From: Myxococcus sp. CA023
GTDB taxonomy: Bacteria; Myxococcota; Myxococcia; Myxococcales; Myxococcaceae
Assembly (NCBI RefSeq): GCF_010998615.1
Contig: NZ_JAAEAH010000035.1
Span: forward strand, 1-64,000
DNA: 64,000 nucleotides
Direction of reading: 5' to 3'
Both the position numbers and the translations under genes were made by a program. Shown one piece after another: positions 20,717 to 29,896 of the stretch. Within the stretch, counting starts at the first letter, position 1. Each line of letters begins with the position of its first letter. The notes below the pieces were generated by a model. The model was not told where the DNA came from. It searched no databases and saw nothing but the letters and a program-made list of their open reading frames with translations.

Positions 20717-21235
20717 ATGAGGCTGTATCCGAAGGTGATCCCGATCATCTCGCGCGAGGCCATTCAGCAGCTCATGCAGGACGGGGACATCGAGGTGGAG
20801 CCGATGCGCGTGGCCGACGCCGAGATGGACCTGTCAGCCATCATGCGTGAGTACCTTGCGAACGAGGAGCGTGTGAACCAGGCGACGCGTGAAGCGCTGG
20901 AGCGTCGCGGCTACGACTATTCCAAGTTCAACCAGGTGAAGCGCGAGATGGCGGACGTTCGCGGCTTCAAGATGGGCGACGAGGGCATCGAGTACGTCAT
21001 CAACCAGATGATTGAATTCCTGCTCATCAGCCGGAACGTCGAAGAGGTGTACTCGGCGGATAACGGGCTGCGTCAGAAGATCTTCGCCGTCATGAAGCGT
21101 CACCTCGACGTGGACGACGAAATCGACAAGGAAGCCCGCTCCCGCCTGAAGCACCTGCAGGAGGGCACCAGCGCCTTCGACATCGAGTACAACAAGACGG
21201 TCGAGCAGATCCGCAGGGCGCGCGGCCTCATCTAG
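20717..21235 (+). CDS. DUF507 family protein
   Basis: This 172-residue soluble protein is highly charged and mostly helical. It begins MRLYPKVIPIISREAIQQL, the typical opening of DUF507 proteins, and ends with the DIEYNKTVEQIRRARGLI helix. ATG at 20717 was selected over an earlier in-frame start because of this opening and a GAGGG ribosome site upstream. The family is widespread in Deltaproteobacteria-related lineages and has no established function. It appears to be transcribed alone. Confidence 0.85.
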   Translation: MRLYPKVIPIISREAIQQLMQDGDIEVEPMRVADAEMDLSAIMREYLANEERVNQATREALERRGYDYSKFNQVKREMADVRGFKMGDEGIEYVINQMIEFLLISRNVEEVYSADNGLRQKIFAVMKRHLDVDDEIDKEARSRLKHLQEGTSAFDIEYNKTVEQIRRARGLI

Positions 21236-21302
21236 TTCGCAGGGGTGGGGCATGCCGTTCCCCGCTCCGCTGCCTACCTTGTAAACCAAGGAGGCAGCGT
21301 CG

Positions 21303-22721
21303 ATGGCGGGACCCTTCACCACGTTCGTTCTGTCCGGTTTGCTGGCCGCGGCGCCAGGCGGGTTCACGTTCGAGGGCCGCGAGGCCAGCGCGAGGACCGA
21401 GCAGCCAGACGGCTTCTTCATCCAAGGCTCACTTCCCTTCACGGACCTTGCTGAACGCGGCACGGGGAGCGCGTCGCTGACGGTGGAGGACCGCGTTTCC
21501 CTTCCGGGCGCCACCTTTGGGGATAAAGGGACGCTGGAAGCGTCCTTCCGCCTGGGGGCCACGGAGTACCGGGTAGAGTTGATGCGGCCTGGTTTCCCGC
21601 CTGAGCAGGGGCAGGGGGGCTCGGGCCCGCTTCCTCGCCCGCCTCAACATGCCATTGGCGGCGGCGTGTTGCTGGACGTCCCGCTCTATGGGGACAGTGG
21701 CCTGGGCTGGGCGGCGATGACGCGTACCCACGCCGCGGTGGCTGTCTGGGGTGTGGGCAGCGTCTGGCGCAACGGGCAGCTTCTGACGGACACGGCGTTC
21801 GTGCACGCGGCGGCGCTGGCCGCTGGCGCGTACGCGGATGACGACACCCACCGGTTGCTGCGGCAGGCTCGCTACGACGACACGGAGCTCGTGGTGCTGG
21901 TGTGGAACCTCCCGCCGCAGCTCGAGCCGCGCGGCTTCATCCAGTTCGTGTTCGAGGACGTCGCCATCGACGTGGGCGGCACGGCGGTGAGTTCGCGGCC
22001 CTTCGTGGAGAACACGGGCAATCCGCCGCTGAGCTGGCGCTCACTGACGCCAGTACCGCCCTCCGCCATGGTAGGAGCGCCTGTCGCCGCGTCGCCCCCG
22101 CCCGCGCCTTCGGCCATCGGGGGCAGTGGGACGGCTGGGGCGCTTCAAGGTGCGGGGGCCGTCACGCGGGTGACGGTGCCGGCGACGGCTCCAGGGCGCC
22201 TGGCGACTGCGCCCGTGCAGACCACGACGGTGCCAGGGGCGCCGGTGACGCCTGAGGTCATCAGTGGGGGCCTGCTCGTGCCGATGGTGACGAACACGCC
22301 CGTGACATACTCGGGACAGCTTCCGGTGACGCCGTTGGATGGGACCACCGTGGTGGCGGGGACGCCCGGGAGAGGCACGACAAGGGGGGCGTTCGCGACG
22401 CCGCCCACCACGTCCACCTTCGGTTCGTTCACGGTGCAGCCGCTGGCGCCGGGCTCGTTCGATGCGTTTGTCGGCACGGGGCAGTCCAGCGCGGGCATCA
22501 TCGCCACCGAGCCTCCGCTCAACTCGAATCCTGCCGTGCCGCCGCCGGGGTTGCTGAGCACGCCAGCGCCGCTGAATGCCGGGACTCCGGCGCCGTTGCT
22601 GGGGACGCCCGCGCCGCTCAACGCCGCGCCAGCGCTCCCGCTGCCCGCGACGCCTTCTCCCGTGTTGGGGCCCGCGACGACCGCTCCTGCGCCCGCCGCG
22701 CCTGCTGCGGCGGGTCCTTGA
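21303..22721 (+). CDS. Exported Pro/Ala/Thr-rich protein, unknown
   Basis: This 472-residue protein has a perfect AAGGAGG ribosome site (21288-21294) eight bases before its ATG. The first 18 residues are hydrophobic and resemble a weak export signal, although they lack a basic start. Residues 20-240 look folded, with beta-rich stretches such as GGGVLLDVPLYGDSGLGWAAM and GFIQFVFEDVAIDVGG. From about 245 to the end the sequence is low-complexity Pro/Ala/Thr/Gly with imperfect repeats such as TPAPLNAG, TPAPLLG and TPAPLNAA. No domain is recognised. The tail could be a cell-wall spanning or disordered linker. Confidence 0.6.
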   Translation: MAGPFTTFVLSGLLAAAPGGFTFEGREASARTEQPDGFFIQGSLPFTDLAERGTGSASLTVEDRVSLPGATFGDKGTLEASFRLGATEYRVELMRPGFPPEQGQGGSGPLPRPPQHAIGGGVLLDVPLYGDSGLGWAAMTRTHAAVAVWGVGSVWRNGQLLTDTAFVHAAALAAGAYADDDTHRLLRQARYDDTELVVLVWNLPPQLEPRGFIQFVFEDVAIDVGGTAVSSRPFVENTGNPPLSWRSLTPVPPSAMVGAPVAASPPPAPSAIGGSGTAGALQGAGAVTRVTVPATAPGRLATAPVQTTTVPGAPVTPEVISGGLLVPMVTNTPVTYSGQLPVTPLDGTTVVAGTPGRGTTRGAFATPPTTSTFGSFTVQPLAPGSFDAFVGTGQSSAGIIATEPPLNSNPAVPPPGLLSTPAPLNAGTPAPLLGTPAPLNAAPALPLPATPSPVLGPATTAPAPAAPAAAGP

Positions 22722-22881
22722 GTGGATGTTCGTAGCGACAAGGCTGCCTGGACAATTGGCGGAGCTAGCGCATTGGCGCGGGCCGTATCCTGCTCTCGGC
22801 CTGCAACGGGCACTGCATCGGCGTGCGTTGGCACTGCCTGCGGCTGGGGCAGGCGTGACAACGAGGCTTCACAGCGGAGCG

Positions 22882-23253
22882 TCAGCGGCTGCGCACCGGC
22901 GCATGTGCCAGCCGACTCATGCTCGCGGCCTGGGACAGGCGCTTGCGCAGCCGCACGACGGCGTCATGGAGTGAATCCAGTTGCTGAAGGACGCGCAGGT
23001 CATCACCCGAGTCCACCAGCGCGGCCGGTGTCACCGCTTCCGTGCGAAGCGTGTCGAGCAGGTCCGTGAAATGGGCCTCCACCTCACCAAGCGCGTCCAG
23101 TCCCTCACGGAGGTCATCCTCCAGCAGGTCCACGAGCACGGCCGCGTCAGTGCGCGCAGGCAGTGAGCGGGCGAGCTGTTCCACCGCCACCCGGACCGGG
23201 TCTGCACGGCGCGACGGCGTAGGGGCGACGAGGGTCAGGGCCGGAGGGGGCAT
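22882..23253 (-). CDS. Small helical hypothetical protein
   Basis: This 123-residue soluble protein starts MPPPALTLVAPTPSRRADPV from ATG 23253. The rest is predicted helix, with heptad-like hydrophobic spacing (VAVEQLARSL, LVDLLEDDLREGLDALGEVEAHFTDLL cut into two helices, and LDSLHDAVVRLRKRLSQA). It may form a coiled coil. An in-frame ATG at 23400 would add 49 residues of low-quality sequence, so the shorter form is preferred. No family is recognised. It is convergent with the preceding gene, with 160 bp between the stops in which no gene was seen. Confidence 0.5.
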   Translation of the reverse strand: MPPPALTLVAPTPSRRADPVRVAVEQLARSLPARTDAAVLVDLLEDDLREGLDALGEVEAHFTDLLDTLRTEAVTPAALVDSGDDLRVLQQLDSLHDAVVRLRKRLSQAASMSRLAHAPVRSR

Positions 23254-23420
23254 GGCCTCGACGCTACAGGCAGGTAGCACTCCGTCAATTTTCCAGTCAG
23301 GGCCGAAGCCCGGCGCACCGACGCGCCCCGGCCCTCGGAGCGAACCCAGGAACTTCACCAGTGCGGCGCGGTCCGAGGCCACGGGCCTTCGGTGCGGCAA
23401 CGAAGTGGTGCGTCAGCCGC

Positions 23421-24317
23421 TCACCACTTCATCGTTTCCTGACCTTCGCTCTTTTGTGGTTTCTCACCCGGACGCGACACGGAGGTGAGGGTGGCGCGCA
23501 CGGCGCCCAGGTCGATGGTGCCCACGGCGGCCAGCGGCAGGCGGCGCGCGTCGTCCGAAATCCAGACGTGGACTTCACGCTTCTGCTTGGGCCGGTCCAG
23601 TCGCACGGCGGTGCCCGTCACGTGCCAGGCATTGAATTGGCCCAGCGGCGTCGTCACCTGTTCGCGCTTCACCACCGCGCCCTGCATGCGCCACATGCGA
23701 CGCACGCCGTAGACGTCGAAGCACACCTGGAGGTCATCCTTGAGTGGCAACTGGCGCAGCAGGTAGATGGCCCCGGCCACATCCAGGCCGTCCTTGTCGA
23801 AGGTGTAGTTGAACTGCCCCTTGGGGCGCTGGCCGAACTGGTAGTCGACCTTGACGGTGCGCTCCTTCTGGCCGAACGCGACGTCCACCTTGCGGCGCTG
23901 TTCGTTCTCCATGGTGTCCTCGACGTAGCGCTTGGGGCGCAGCGTGCGAGGGTGGAGATACGCGGTGGCGCTGCCGCGCACGCGCCGCACCTTGGAGAAG
24001 AAGGTGTTGGTCTGCGCCTCCACCTGGATGGGGAGATGCCCATCCTTCTGCTTGTGGACGCGCATCGTCATGGTGCCCGCCTGCGCGCCCATGGCGTCGA
24101 GGTCGAACTCGAGCACCTCACCCGGCATGAACGCCATGGGCGTGCGCAGTGCCGGAAGCGCGGAGGTGCACGGCGCCACGGTGAGGGGCCCCTCGGGTTC
24201 CTCGGCCTTGGCGCTTTCGGCCTCCGGCGCGTCCGCCTCCGCGTCCGGCAACTGGGCCCAGGCGCTGATGCTGGACAGTGACAACAGGGCCGCGAAGAGG
24301 GTGCGCAAGGGGCTCAT
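23421..24317 (-). CDS. DUF3108-family exported protein (distal)
   Basis: The 298-residue protein has a signal peptide (SPLRTLFAALLSLSSISAWA) and an acidic linker. A DUF3108-type beta-rich domain starts near residue 60 with MPGEVLEFDLDAMGAQAGTM. It includes RPKRYVEDTMENEQRRKVDV and the closing VHVWISDDARRLPLAAVG strand. DUF3108 domains are periplasmic; the family ligand is unknown. The start has a strong GGAAGGAAAAGG leader. It is the last gene of a three-gene leftward operon, 17 bp behind the DUF4091 gene. The first gene of the same operon is a second DUF3108 protein. Confidence 0.8.
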   Translation of the reverse strand: MSPLRTLFAALLSLSSISAWAQLPDAEADAPEAESAKAEEPEGPLTVAPCTSALPALRTPMAFMPGEVLEFDLDAMGAQAGTMTMRVHKQKDGHLPIQVEAQTNTFFSKVRRVRGSATAYLHPRTLRPKRYVEDTMENEQRRKVDVAFGQKERTVKVDYQFGQRPKGQFNYTFDKDGLDVAGAIYLLRQLPLKDDLQVCFDVYGVRRMWRMQGAVVKREQVTTPLGQFNAWHVTGTAVRLDRPKQKREVHVWISDDARRLPLAAVGTIDLGAVRATLTSVSRPGEKPQKSEGQETMKW

Positions 24318-24334
24318 CCTTTTCCTTCCAGAGA

Positions 24335-26023
24335 CTACGGGGGGCTCTGCGGCGTCTGACGGTCCGGGCGCTTCGCATATTCGGACTCCGCCCAGCGCTT
24401 CCGGAGCCGGGTGGTGACTTCCTCGCGGACCGCCTCCCATTCTCCCGCATCCGCGTTGATGTCCCAACCGGTGCGCGCCAACTTGCGCGCGGCCGTCCGG
24501 GCGAAGGTGGCGTCACCCAGCTCGGCGAGCAACCGGAGGTACTCGTAGTCCTCCAGTCCGTCCCGAATGTGCTTCAGCCGCAGCGTGAGGATGGGCTGGT
24601 GGCCGGAAGGACCCACCCTGGCGGGTGTCCCCGGGTAGAAGAGGGTGCCGTCGCCGTTGCCGCCGAACTCGAAGACATCCTTCCAGGGGTCCTTCTTCGT
24701 GTTGTAGGCGAAGACGGTGTCGAAATAGAGCTCGCCGTCCACGCCGGAGGAGAAGGCGAGCACGCCCATGGCCCGGTTGAGCGGGGCGGGGTGGTCCACC
24801 ATGTACGAAGCCCAGCCGCTGTAGGCCGCGTCCACCGCCTTGTCCGCCGGGGGGCCGCCGTTGCAGCCGTGCGAATTGCAGCTCTGGTACCACCACACCC
24901 GGGTGTCACCTGCCAGCCGTTTGCGCAGCGCGCGCGTCTCCACCACGCTGCGGCACGTCTGCGGCCCGGGGCGTGGGTAGAAGCAGTTGAGCGTGGGTGT
25001 GAGGATGTCTGCCGAGCCATTCAGCGCGTCATCCAGCGGGCTGGTGACGAGCACGGGAATCGCGCCCGCCGCGCGCACCCGCGTGGACTGGGCCTTCACC
25101 AGCGGCACGTCCTCGGGCTTGGGTTCGTCCTTGGCGTAGAAGAAGAGCTGCGCGGGCCAGCCCTTCTCGCGGAAGTGCTCGGCGAAGGCGCGGTAGTATG
25201 CCGTCTTCTCCGCGTCCGTCTTCGCCTGCTTGCTGTCACGCACGTTGGTGCTGGTGAAGCGGGCGCCGGAGGGCAGCAGGCTGCCGTCCAGGAAGGGCGC
25301 CATCTCCGCGTCGTACTCGCGCCAGTCCAGCACCGCGCGGCCCTTCTCGAAGCGCACGGGAGGCGGCGTCATGCTCATGCCGTGGGCACTCACCCGGTGT
25401 TCCAGGAGCGCGCGTCCGTAGTCTCGCAACAGCTTGCGCGCCTCCGCCGACTCGGGCGCCACGCCGTGGCCCCGGGCGATGCTGTACATCGACACCCCGA
25501 AGCTGTTGGGCAGCGAGGACGTGGCGGGCAGGGCGAAGGGCTGCACCTCGGCGGCGAACGGCACCGGCCGGATCTTCGCGTCACCTGCCTTCACCAGCAG
25601 CCGTCCCCGGTACGTCCCCGGCTCCTGCTTCTCCGGGGCGCACACCTCCACGTAGAAGACGGTGGGCAGCTTCGAGTCATGTCCCGGCGCATCCAACGGA
25701 ACCAGCGCGTCCGGCCACGGGCCCGTGCGGCCCTGACCGTTGGACGGCGTCTTCACGTCGATGAAGGCTTCTCGCCAGACGCTGGCCTTCAGCGCCGCGC
25801 CCGGGCCCTTCAACGTCAGCGATTCCACGGCGGGGCGCTCCACCCGGCCGGGAAGCGCCACCTGCACGGCCTCACACTCACCGCGCGCGAGGCTGAGGCG
25901 CGCCTCCTTGCGTCCCTTCACTGCTTCGCCCGGCCGGACCTTGACCAGGGGCGACACCACCTGAGGCTCCTGCGTGGCGGACATCGCCGCCGCCACCACC
26001 GCCCACGCCCATCCTGCACCCAT
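24335..26023 (-). CDS. DUF4091 glycoside-hydrolase-like exported protein
   Basis: The 562-residue exported protein has an N-terminal beta-sandwich region (about 25-165: GECEAVQVALPG, TVFYVEVCAPEKQEPGTYRG). A TIM-barrel-like DUF4091 region follows (about 170-545). It contains YRAFAEHFREKGWPAQLFFYAKDEP, ending in the Asp-Glu pair typical of the family's presumed acid site, and the closing DGLEDYEYLRLLAELGD motif. DUF4091 proteins are glycosidase-like, but few have been tested. Four extra Cys around CNSHGCNGG may form disulphides. It lies between two DUF3108 genes with gaps of 17 and 26 bp, so it is probably in one operon. Confidence 0.85.
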   Translation of the reverse strand: MGAGWAWAVVAAAMSATQEPQVVSPLVKVRPGEAVKGRKEARLSLARGECEAVQVALPGRVERPAVESLTLKGPGAALKASVWREAFIDVKTPSNGQGRTGPWPDALVPLDAPGHDSKLPTVFYVEVCAPEKQEPGTYRGRLLVKAGDAKIRPVPFAAEVQPFALPATSSLPNSFGVSMYSIARGHGVAPESAEARKLLRDYGRALLEHRVSAHGMSMTPPPVRFEKGRAVLDWREYDAEMAPFLDGSLLPSGARFTSTNVRDSKQAKTDAEKTAYYRAFAEHFREKGWPAQLFFYAKDEPKPEDVPLVKAQSTRVRAAGAIPVLVTSPLDDALNGSADILTPTLNCFYPRPGPQTCRSVVETRALRKRLAGDTRVWWYQSCNSHGCNGGPPADKAVDAAYSGWASYMVDHPAPLNRAMGVLAFSSGVDGELYFDTVFAYNTKKDPWKDVFEFGGNGDGTLFYPGTPARVGPSGHQPILTLRLKHIRDGLEDYEYLRLLAELGDATFARTAARKLARTGWDINADAGEWEAVREEVTTRLRKRWAESEYAKRPDRQTPQSPP

Positions 26024-26049
26024 CCGCCCCCTTCACTCTCCGGCGGGTG

Positions 26050-26853
26050 CTACCCGCCATTCTCGACGCGGGCCACCGTCATGCTCCGGCCCGGCTTGTA
26101 GTCGGTTATCTCCGCGACGATGGTGCCCAGCGCGAACTCCGCCTCCACCCGCACCGGCACGTGGCTGGGGTCCGTGGTGAAGTAGACGAACATGTCCCGC
26201 TTCGAGGCGAGGTTGCCGCCGAACTCCGTCTTCACGCTGAGCTTGAAGACCTCCTTGTCGCCCAGCGCCGTGCCCAGGACTTCACGCCCTTCCACCTTCG
26301 CGCGGAGGGTGAACTGCTTGCTTCCGGTGAAGACGGGATAGGCATACTCCTGCCCCACGACCAGCTCCCGGTTGCGCAACGCGAACGTCGCACCGGTTAC
26401 ATCCAGCGTGCCCTCCGTCACCTCGCGGGTGGACTCGCGCGGGGACTCGCCTTCCTTCTGCTTCACAACGAAGGCCGTCTTGCCGTCCGGCTCCATCTTG
26501 ATGCGCTGCCGGCGGCGTGAGCCGTTCTCATCCGCGTGCAAGTCACTGCCCACCACGCGCTGGCTCTCCGGCTGCCAGTAGGACACGAACTTGTCCTTGA
26601 TGGGCCACACGCCCAGCATGTCGTTGGAGCGTGCCACCGCGACGATGGGCCACACGTCCTGGCCCCACTGCTTCATGTGGGCACCCACCGTCACCTGCGC
26701 GGTGCCCGCGGTGATGCCCAGGTACCTGACGCGGTAAGAGCTCTGCTCCCCAGGGCCGAACGCCGGGTTCGCGGACTCCTGGGCCATGGCCGTCGCCGAC
26801 CAGACCAGACCCGCGAGCGCCGCCGCGACCCCCCACTTGGACTGCGTTTGCAT
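26050..26853 (-). CDS. DUF3108-family exported protein (proximal)
   Basis: The 267-residue protein has a signal peptide (KWGVAAALAGLVWSATAMA). A complete DUF3108 domain follows: FGPGEQSSYRVRYLGITAG, then DMLGVWPIKDKFVSYW, QRIKMEPDGKTAFVVKQ and a final AEFALGTIVAEITDYKPG strand. A GAGGGAGCT ribosome site precedes the ATG. The product is only distantly similar to the DUF3108 product at the other end of the operon, so the pair is not a recent tandem duplication. It is probably periplasmic; no catalytic residues can be named. Confidence 0.85.
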   Translation of the reverse strand: MQTQSKWGVAAALAGLVWSATAMAQESANPAFGPGEQSSYRVRYLGITAGTAQVTVGAHMKQWGQDVWPIVAVARSNDMLGVWPIKDKFVSYWQPESQRVVGSDLHADENGSRRRQRIKMEPDGKTAFVVKQKEGESPRESTREVTEGTLDVTGATFALRNRELVVGQEYAYPVFTGSKQFTLRAKVEGREVLGTALGDKEVFKLSVKTEFGGNLASKRDMFVYFTTDPSHVPVRVEAEFALGTIVAEITDYKPGRSMTVARVENGG

Positions 26854-27158
26854 CGGGTGAGCTCCCTCGCTTGGAAATTAGGTAGCCTGGCCGCGCCGCG
26901 CCAGACCCGGCTTGGAACCATTCCCGCCACCGCCCATTTCCACTGACGCGGTTGTTGACCAGCCATTCAAACGATGGCCGCCCACTTCACGGGGAGGCAC
27001 ACTTTCCCACGTCACGCTCCCGCACGCCTCTTCCCGGCCGGGCCTGTTCGCCCAGCAGGCGGGAGTGCCGCGCAGCGGCGTGTCCACTCGACGACACCGC
27101 TGGTAGCCTCCGCGCGGGGCAGCCCGCGGTGTCGGGCGCCATCCCGCAGGAGGGGCAC
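26854..27158. other. Divergent intergenic region, no gene seen
   Basis: This 305 bp stretch separates the leftward DUF3108 operon from the rightward zinc-ribbon gene. It must hold both promoters, but no convincing paired hexamers were found. A CTCCCGC/GCGGGAG inverted repeat with an inner CCCGGCCGGG palindrome lies around 27017-27065. An AGGAGGGG ribosome site ends the region just before the 27159 ATG. No open frame on either strand has codon use or a start like a real gene. Confidence 0.5.
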
Positions 27159-27380
27159 ATGTCTGGTGGTGGCGGTTCGTTCGACTTCGACGACGACGAG
27201 AAGGAATCCGCGCGCGGAGGTGGCAAGGCGCACAAGGACTTCGACTGTCCTTCGTGCAACGCCAACAACCCCGTGGATGAAGCGCTCGCCCACGGGGACG
27301 AGGTGCGCTGCAACTACTGCGGCTCCGAGTTCAGGGTCAGCGTGAACTCGGAGGGGCGGGTGAAGTTCAAGGAGATTTGA
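27159..27380 (+). CDS. Small zinc-ribbon protein
   Basis: This 73-residue protein has a Gly-rich, acidic N-terminus (SGGGGSFDFDDDEKES). A C-x2-C ... C-x2-C zinc ribbon follows (CPSCNANNPVDEAL, then VRCNYCGSEFRVSV). The first CxxC is near residue 31 and the second near 50, with 17 residues between the pairs. The start ATG at 27159 has an AGGAGGGG site six bases upstream. Such single-ribbon proteins often bind nucleic acid or act as protein adaptors; the target is unknown. Its last 14 bp overlap the end of the convergent yggS gene. Confidence 0.7.
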   Translation: MSGGGGSFDFDDDEKESARGGGKAHKDFDCPSCNANNPVDEALAHGDEVRCNYCGSEFRVSVNSEGRVKFKEI

Positions 27381-28050
27381 GCTCGCGCTCGCCGAAGATG
27401 GCGGTGCCCACGCGGACGACGGTGGCCCCTTCTTCAATGGCCCACTCGAAGTCATGGGTGGTGCCCATGGACAGGCCCGGCAGCCTGTGCACGCGGGCCA
27501 GCTCCCGCAGGGAACGGAAGTCCGCGCGGGCCCGGGCCTCGTCCTCCGTGGGGGGCGGCAGCGCCATCAGCCCCACCGCCTGGAGGCCAGGCAGGGCGCG
27601 GACCGCGTCCAGGAAGGCCCCGAGCGCGTCGGGCGCCAGGCCGCTCTTGGTGGCCTCGCCGCCCACGTTGACCTCGACGTAGACGGGCAGGGGCGGGGTG
27701 CCCTCGCGGCGCTTCGACAGCTCGCGGGCGACCTCCAGCCGGTCCAGGGCGTGGAAGGCCCCGGCCGCCCGCGCCACGTACTTCACCTTGTTCGTCTGGA
27801 GCGCGCCAATGGCATGCCAGCGCAGGCCGTCCAGGTTCGCCAGCTCCGCGGCCTTGTCCCGCAGCTCCTGCGCGTAGTTCTCCCCGAAATCGCGCTGACC
27901 GGCGGCGTAGGCCTCGCGGATGAGGTCCGCGGGCTTCAGTTTGGACACCGCCACCAGCGTCACAGACTCCACGGGGCGCCCCGCTCGGGCACAGGCCGCC
28001 GCCACCCGCTCCCGCACCGACGCCAGCCTCTCCGCCACGCTCTCGCTCAT
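27367..28050 (-). CDS. YggS/PROSC-family PLP-homeostasis protein
   Basis: The 227-residue cytosolic protein binds pyridoxal 5'-phosphate on a single barrel domain and buffers PLP and amino-acid metabolism. The lysine that forms the Schiff base sits in [17 protein letters not shown] near residue 37. Further family motifs are [39 protein letters not shown] and the C-terminal [28 protein letters not shown] region. The length is standard. Its ATG overlaps the end of the upstream maf gene by four bases (ATGA), indicating translational coupling. Confidence 0.95.
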   Translation of the reverse strand: MSESVAERLASVRERVAAACARAGRPVESVTLVAVSKLKPADLIREAYAAGQRDFGENYAQELRDKAAELANLDGLRWHAIGALQTNKVKYVARAAGAFHALDRLEVARELSKRREGTPPLPVYVEVNVGGEATKSGLAPDALGAFLDAVRALPGLQAVGLMALPPPTEDEARARADFRSLRELARVHRLPGLSMGTTHDFEWAIEEGATVVRVGTAIFGERELKSP

Positions 28051-28643
28051 GAGGCCCTCCAGGGCAGGGGGACGCCGGCCCGCTCCAGCAGGGCCACTGT
28101 CTCGCCCAGCGGCAGACCCACGACGTTGGACGTGCTGCCTTCCACGCCCGCCACCAGGAAACCGCCCTTGCCCTGGATGGCGTAGGCCCCCGCCTTGTCC
28201 AGGGGCTCGCCGCTGTTCGCGTACCAGGACATCTCCCCGGGGCTCAGTGACCGGAAGGTGACGCGGGTGCGGACCACCAGCGTCTCCTCATGCCGGCCGG
28301 CCAGGGCCACGCCCGTGTAGACGTCATGCGGCCGCCCGGACAGGCGCGTGAGCATGGCCTGGGCTTCCTCGGCGTCCCGGGGCTTGCCCAGCAACTCGGT
28401 GCCCAGGGCGACGGTGGTGTCGGCGGCCAGCACCCAGGCGCCCGGGTGGCGGGATGCCACCACGCGGGCCTTCTCCCGGGCGAGCCGCCCGACATAGGCC
28501 TCCGCCGTCTCTCCGGCGTGGGGCGTTTCGTCGATGTCCGCCGCGGAAACGGTGAAACGGATGTCCAGCTGTGCCAGAAGTTCCCTGCGTCGCGGCGACG
28601 CCGAGGCCAGGACGAGCAACGTTTGATCTGCGTTCATGTGCAT
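28047..28643 (-). CDS. maf: Maf-family nucleotide pyrophosphatase
   Basis: This house-cleaning enzyme hydrolyses non-canonical or modified nucleoside triphosphates (for example dTTP/UTP or m7GTP, depending on subtype) to monophosphates. The 198-residue protein has the family opening [17 protein letters not shown], then [34 protein letters not shown] and [28 protein letters not shown]. These cover the substrate pocket and the catalytic Asp. The in-frame starts ATG 28643 and ATG 28637 cannot be separated. It is divergent from the GGDEF gene by only 53 bp. Confidence 0.95.
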   Translation of the reverse strand: MHMNADQTLLVLASASPRRRELLAQLDIRFTVSAADIDETPHAGETAEAYVGRLAREKARVVASRHPGAWVLAADTTVALGTELLGKPRDAEEAQAMLTRLSGRPHDVYTGVALAGRHEETLVVRTRVTFRSLSPGEMSWYANSGEPLDKAGAYAIQGKGGFLVAGVEGSTSNVVGLPLGETVALLERAGVPLPWRAS

Positions 28644-28696
28644 GTTACGGCTCGGTCCGGCCTTACCAGACTTGTGCCCCGGAGTGGACTCTACGG

Positions 28697-29791
28697 ATGA
28701 ATCCCGCGGACCTCCTGTCGGCCATGAAGCGGACAGTGGAGCAGTTGGCCGCCTTCAATGAGATGGCGAAGGCCCTGACGTCCACGCTCGAGCTCCGCGA
28801 GGTGCTGGCGCTGGTGATGCAGAAGGTCAGCAGCCTGCTGCTGCCTCGCAACTGGTCGCTCATCCTCCAGGACGAGCGCACCGGAAAGCTCTACTTCGAA
28901 ATCGCGGTGGGTGACGGCGCGGACGTGCTCAAGGGCCTCCAGCTCAACCCGGGCGAGGGCATTGCCGGCGCCGTCTTCACGTCCGGCGCGGCGCGGCTCG
29001 TCCATGACGTGGGCGGGGACCCCAGCTTCTCGCCACGCTTCGATGAAGCCTCCGCCTTCCACACCCGCTCCATCCTCGCGGTGCCGCTGCTGGCCCGGGG
29101 CCGGGTACTGGGCATCATCGAACTGGTGAACGGGCCCATGGACCCACCCTTCACCAACGAGGACCTCACCATCCTCACCGCCATCGCGGACTACGCGGCC
29201 ATCGCGATTGAGAACGCGCGCAACTTCCGGCGGGTGCAGGAGTTGACGATTACGGACGAGCACACCGGCTGCTACAACGCCCGGCACCTGCGCGCCTTGC
29301 TGGACCAGGAGGTGAAGCGCTCGGAGCGCTTCTGCCACCCGCTGTCGCTCGTCTTCCTGGACCTGGACCACTTCAAGAGCATCAACGACACCCACGGGCA
29401 CCTGGTGGGCAGCGCCACCTTGAAGGAAGTGGGGGACCTGCTGATTACCCTGGGCCGGCAGAACCTGGACGCCGTCTTCCGCTACGGCGGCGACGAGTTC
29501 GCCATGTTGCTGGTGGAGACGGACCAGGAGGGCGCGGCCGTCATCGGCCAGCGCGTCTGCGAGGCCTTTCGAGGGCGGGGCTTCCTCCTGGAGCAGGGCC
29601 TGGACGTGCGCCTCACCGCCAGCGTGGGCGTGGCCACCTACCCGGACCATGCCTCGTCCGCGCTGGACCTCATCCGCGCGGCGGACTTCGCCATGTACGC
29701 GGCCAAGGCCCGGGGCCGGGACGCGCTCTGCATCGCCGAGCCCATTGCTCCCAACGGCGGCACAGGCTCCCACGAGTTCCCGGAGCGGTAG
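28697..29791 (+). CDS. GAF-GGDEF diguanylate cyclase candidate
   Basis: This 364-residue soluble protein has an N-terminal helical segment and a GAF domain (about 20-185, ending [10 protein letters not shown] and [13 protein letters not shown]). A GGDEF domain follows (about 195-350). The active-site motif YGGDEF is intact at residues 263-268, and [21 protein letters not shown] carries the metal/substrate residues. The allosteric I-site would be RxxD five residues before the GG. The sequence there reads RQNLD, with the Arg one position too far, so product inhibition may be lost. It likely makes cyclic di-GMP in response to a GAF ligand. ATG 28697 was chosen over an upstream frame extension. 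Confidence 0.88.
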   Translation: MNPADLLSAMKRTVEQLAAFNEMAKALTSTLELREVLALVMQKVSSLLLPRNWSLILQDERTGKLYFEIAVGDGADVLKGLQLNPGEGIAGAVFTSGAARLVHDVGGDPSFSPRFDEASAFHTRSILAVPLLARGRVLGIIELVNGPMDPPFTNEDLTILTAIADYAAIAIENARNFRRVQELTITDEHTGCYNARHLRALLDQEVKRSERFCHPLSLVFLDLDHFKSINDTHGHLVGSATLKEVGDLLITLGRQNLDAVFRYGGDEFAMLLVETDQEGAAVIGQRVCEAFRGRGFLLEQGLDVRLTASVGVATYPDHASSALDLIRAADFAMYAAKARGRDALCIAEPIAPNGGTGSHEFPER

Positions 29792-29832
29792 CTGGCGCTT
29801 TGGCCCTGTTGGCCGCGAAGCCCGCAATGAGA

Positions 29833-29869
29833 GAGGGCCGGGGAGGGGAGTACCCTCGGCCCGGCCCTC
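29833..29869. terminator. Bidirectional terminator-like hairpin between convergent genes
   Basis: Ten pairs (29833-29842 with 29860-29869) plus an inner five-pair stem (29843-29847 with 29853-29857) form one long GC hairpin. It lies between the stops of the convergent GGDEF and PpiD-like genes. It lacks a U-tract on either side, so its strength is uncertain. Confidence 0.5.
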
Positions 29870-29896
29870 GGGGGCGTCACGGTTGGATGCCGGGAC

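Noticed and set aside
22722-22881. A TGGCACTGCCTGCGG stretch resembling a sigma-54 promoter
   Set aside because: The -12 element does not match TTGC and the nearest genes are convergent here.
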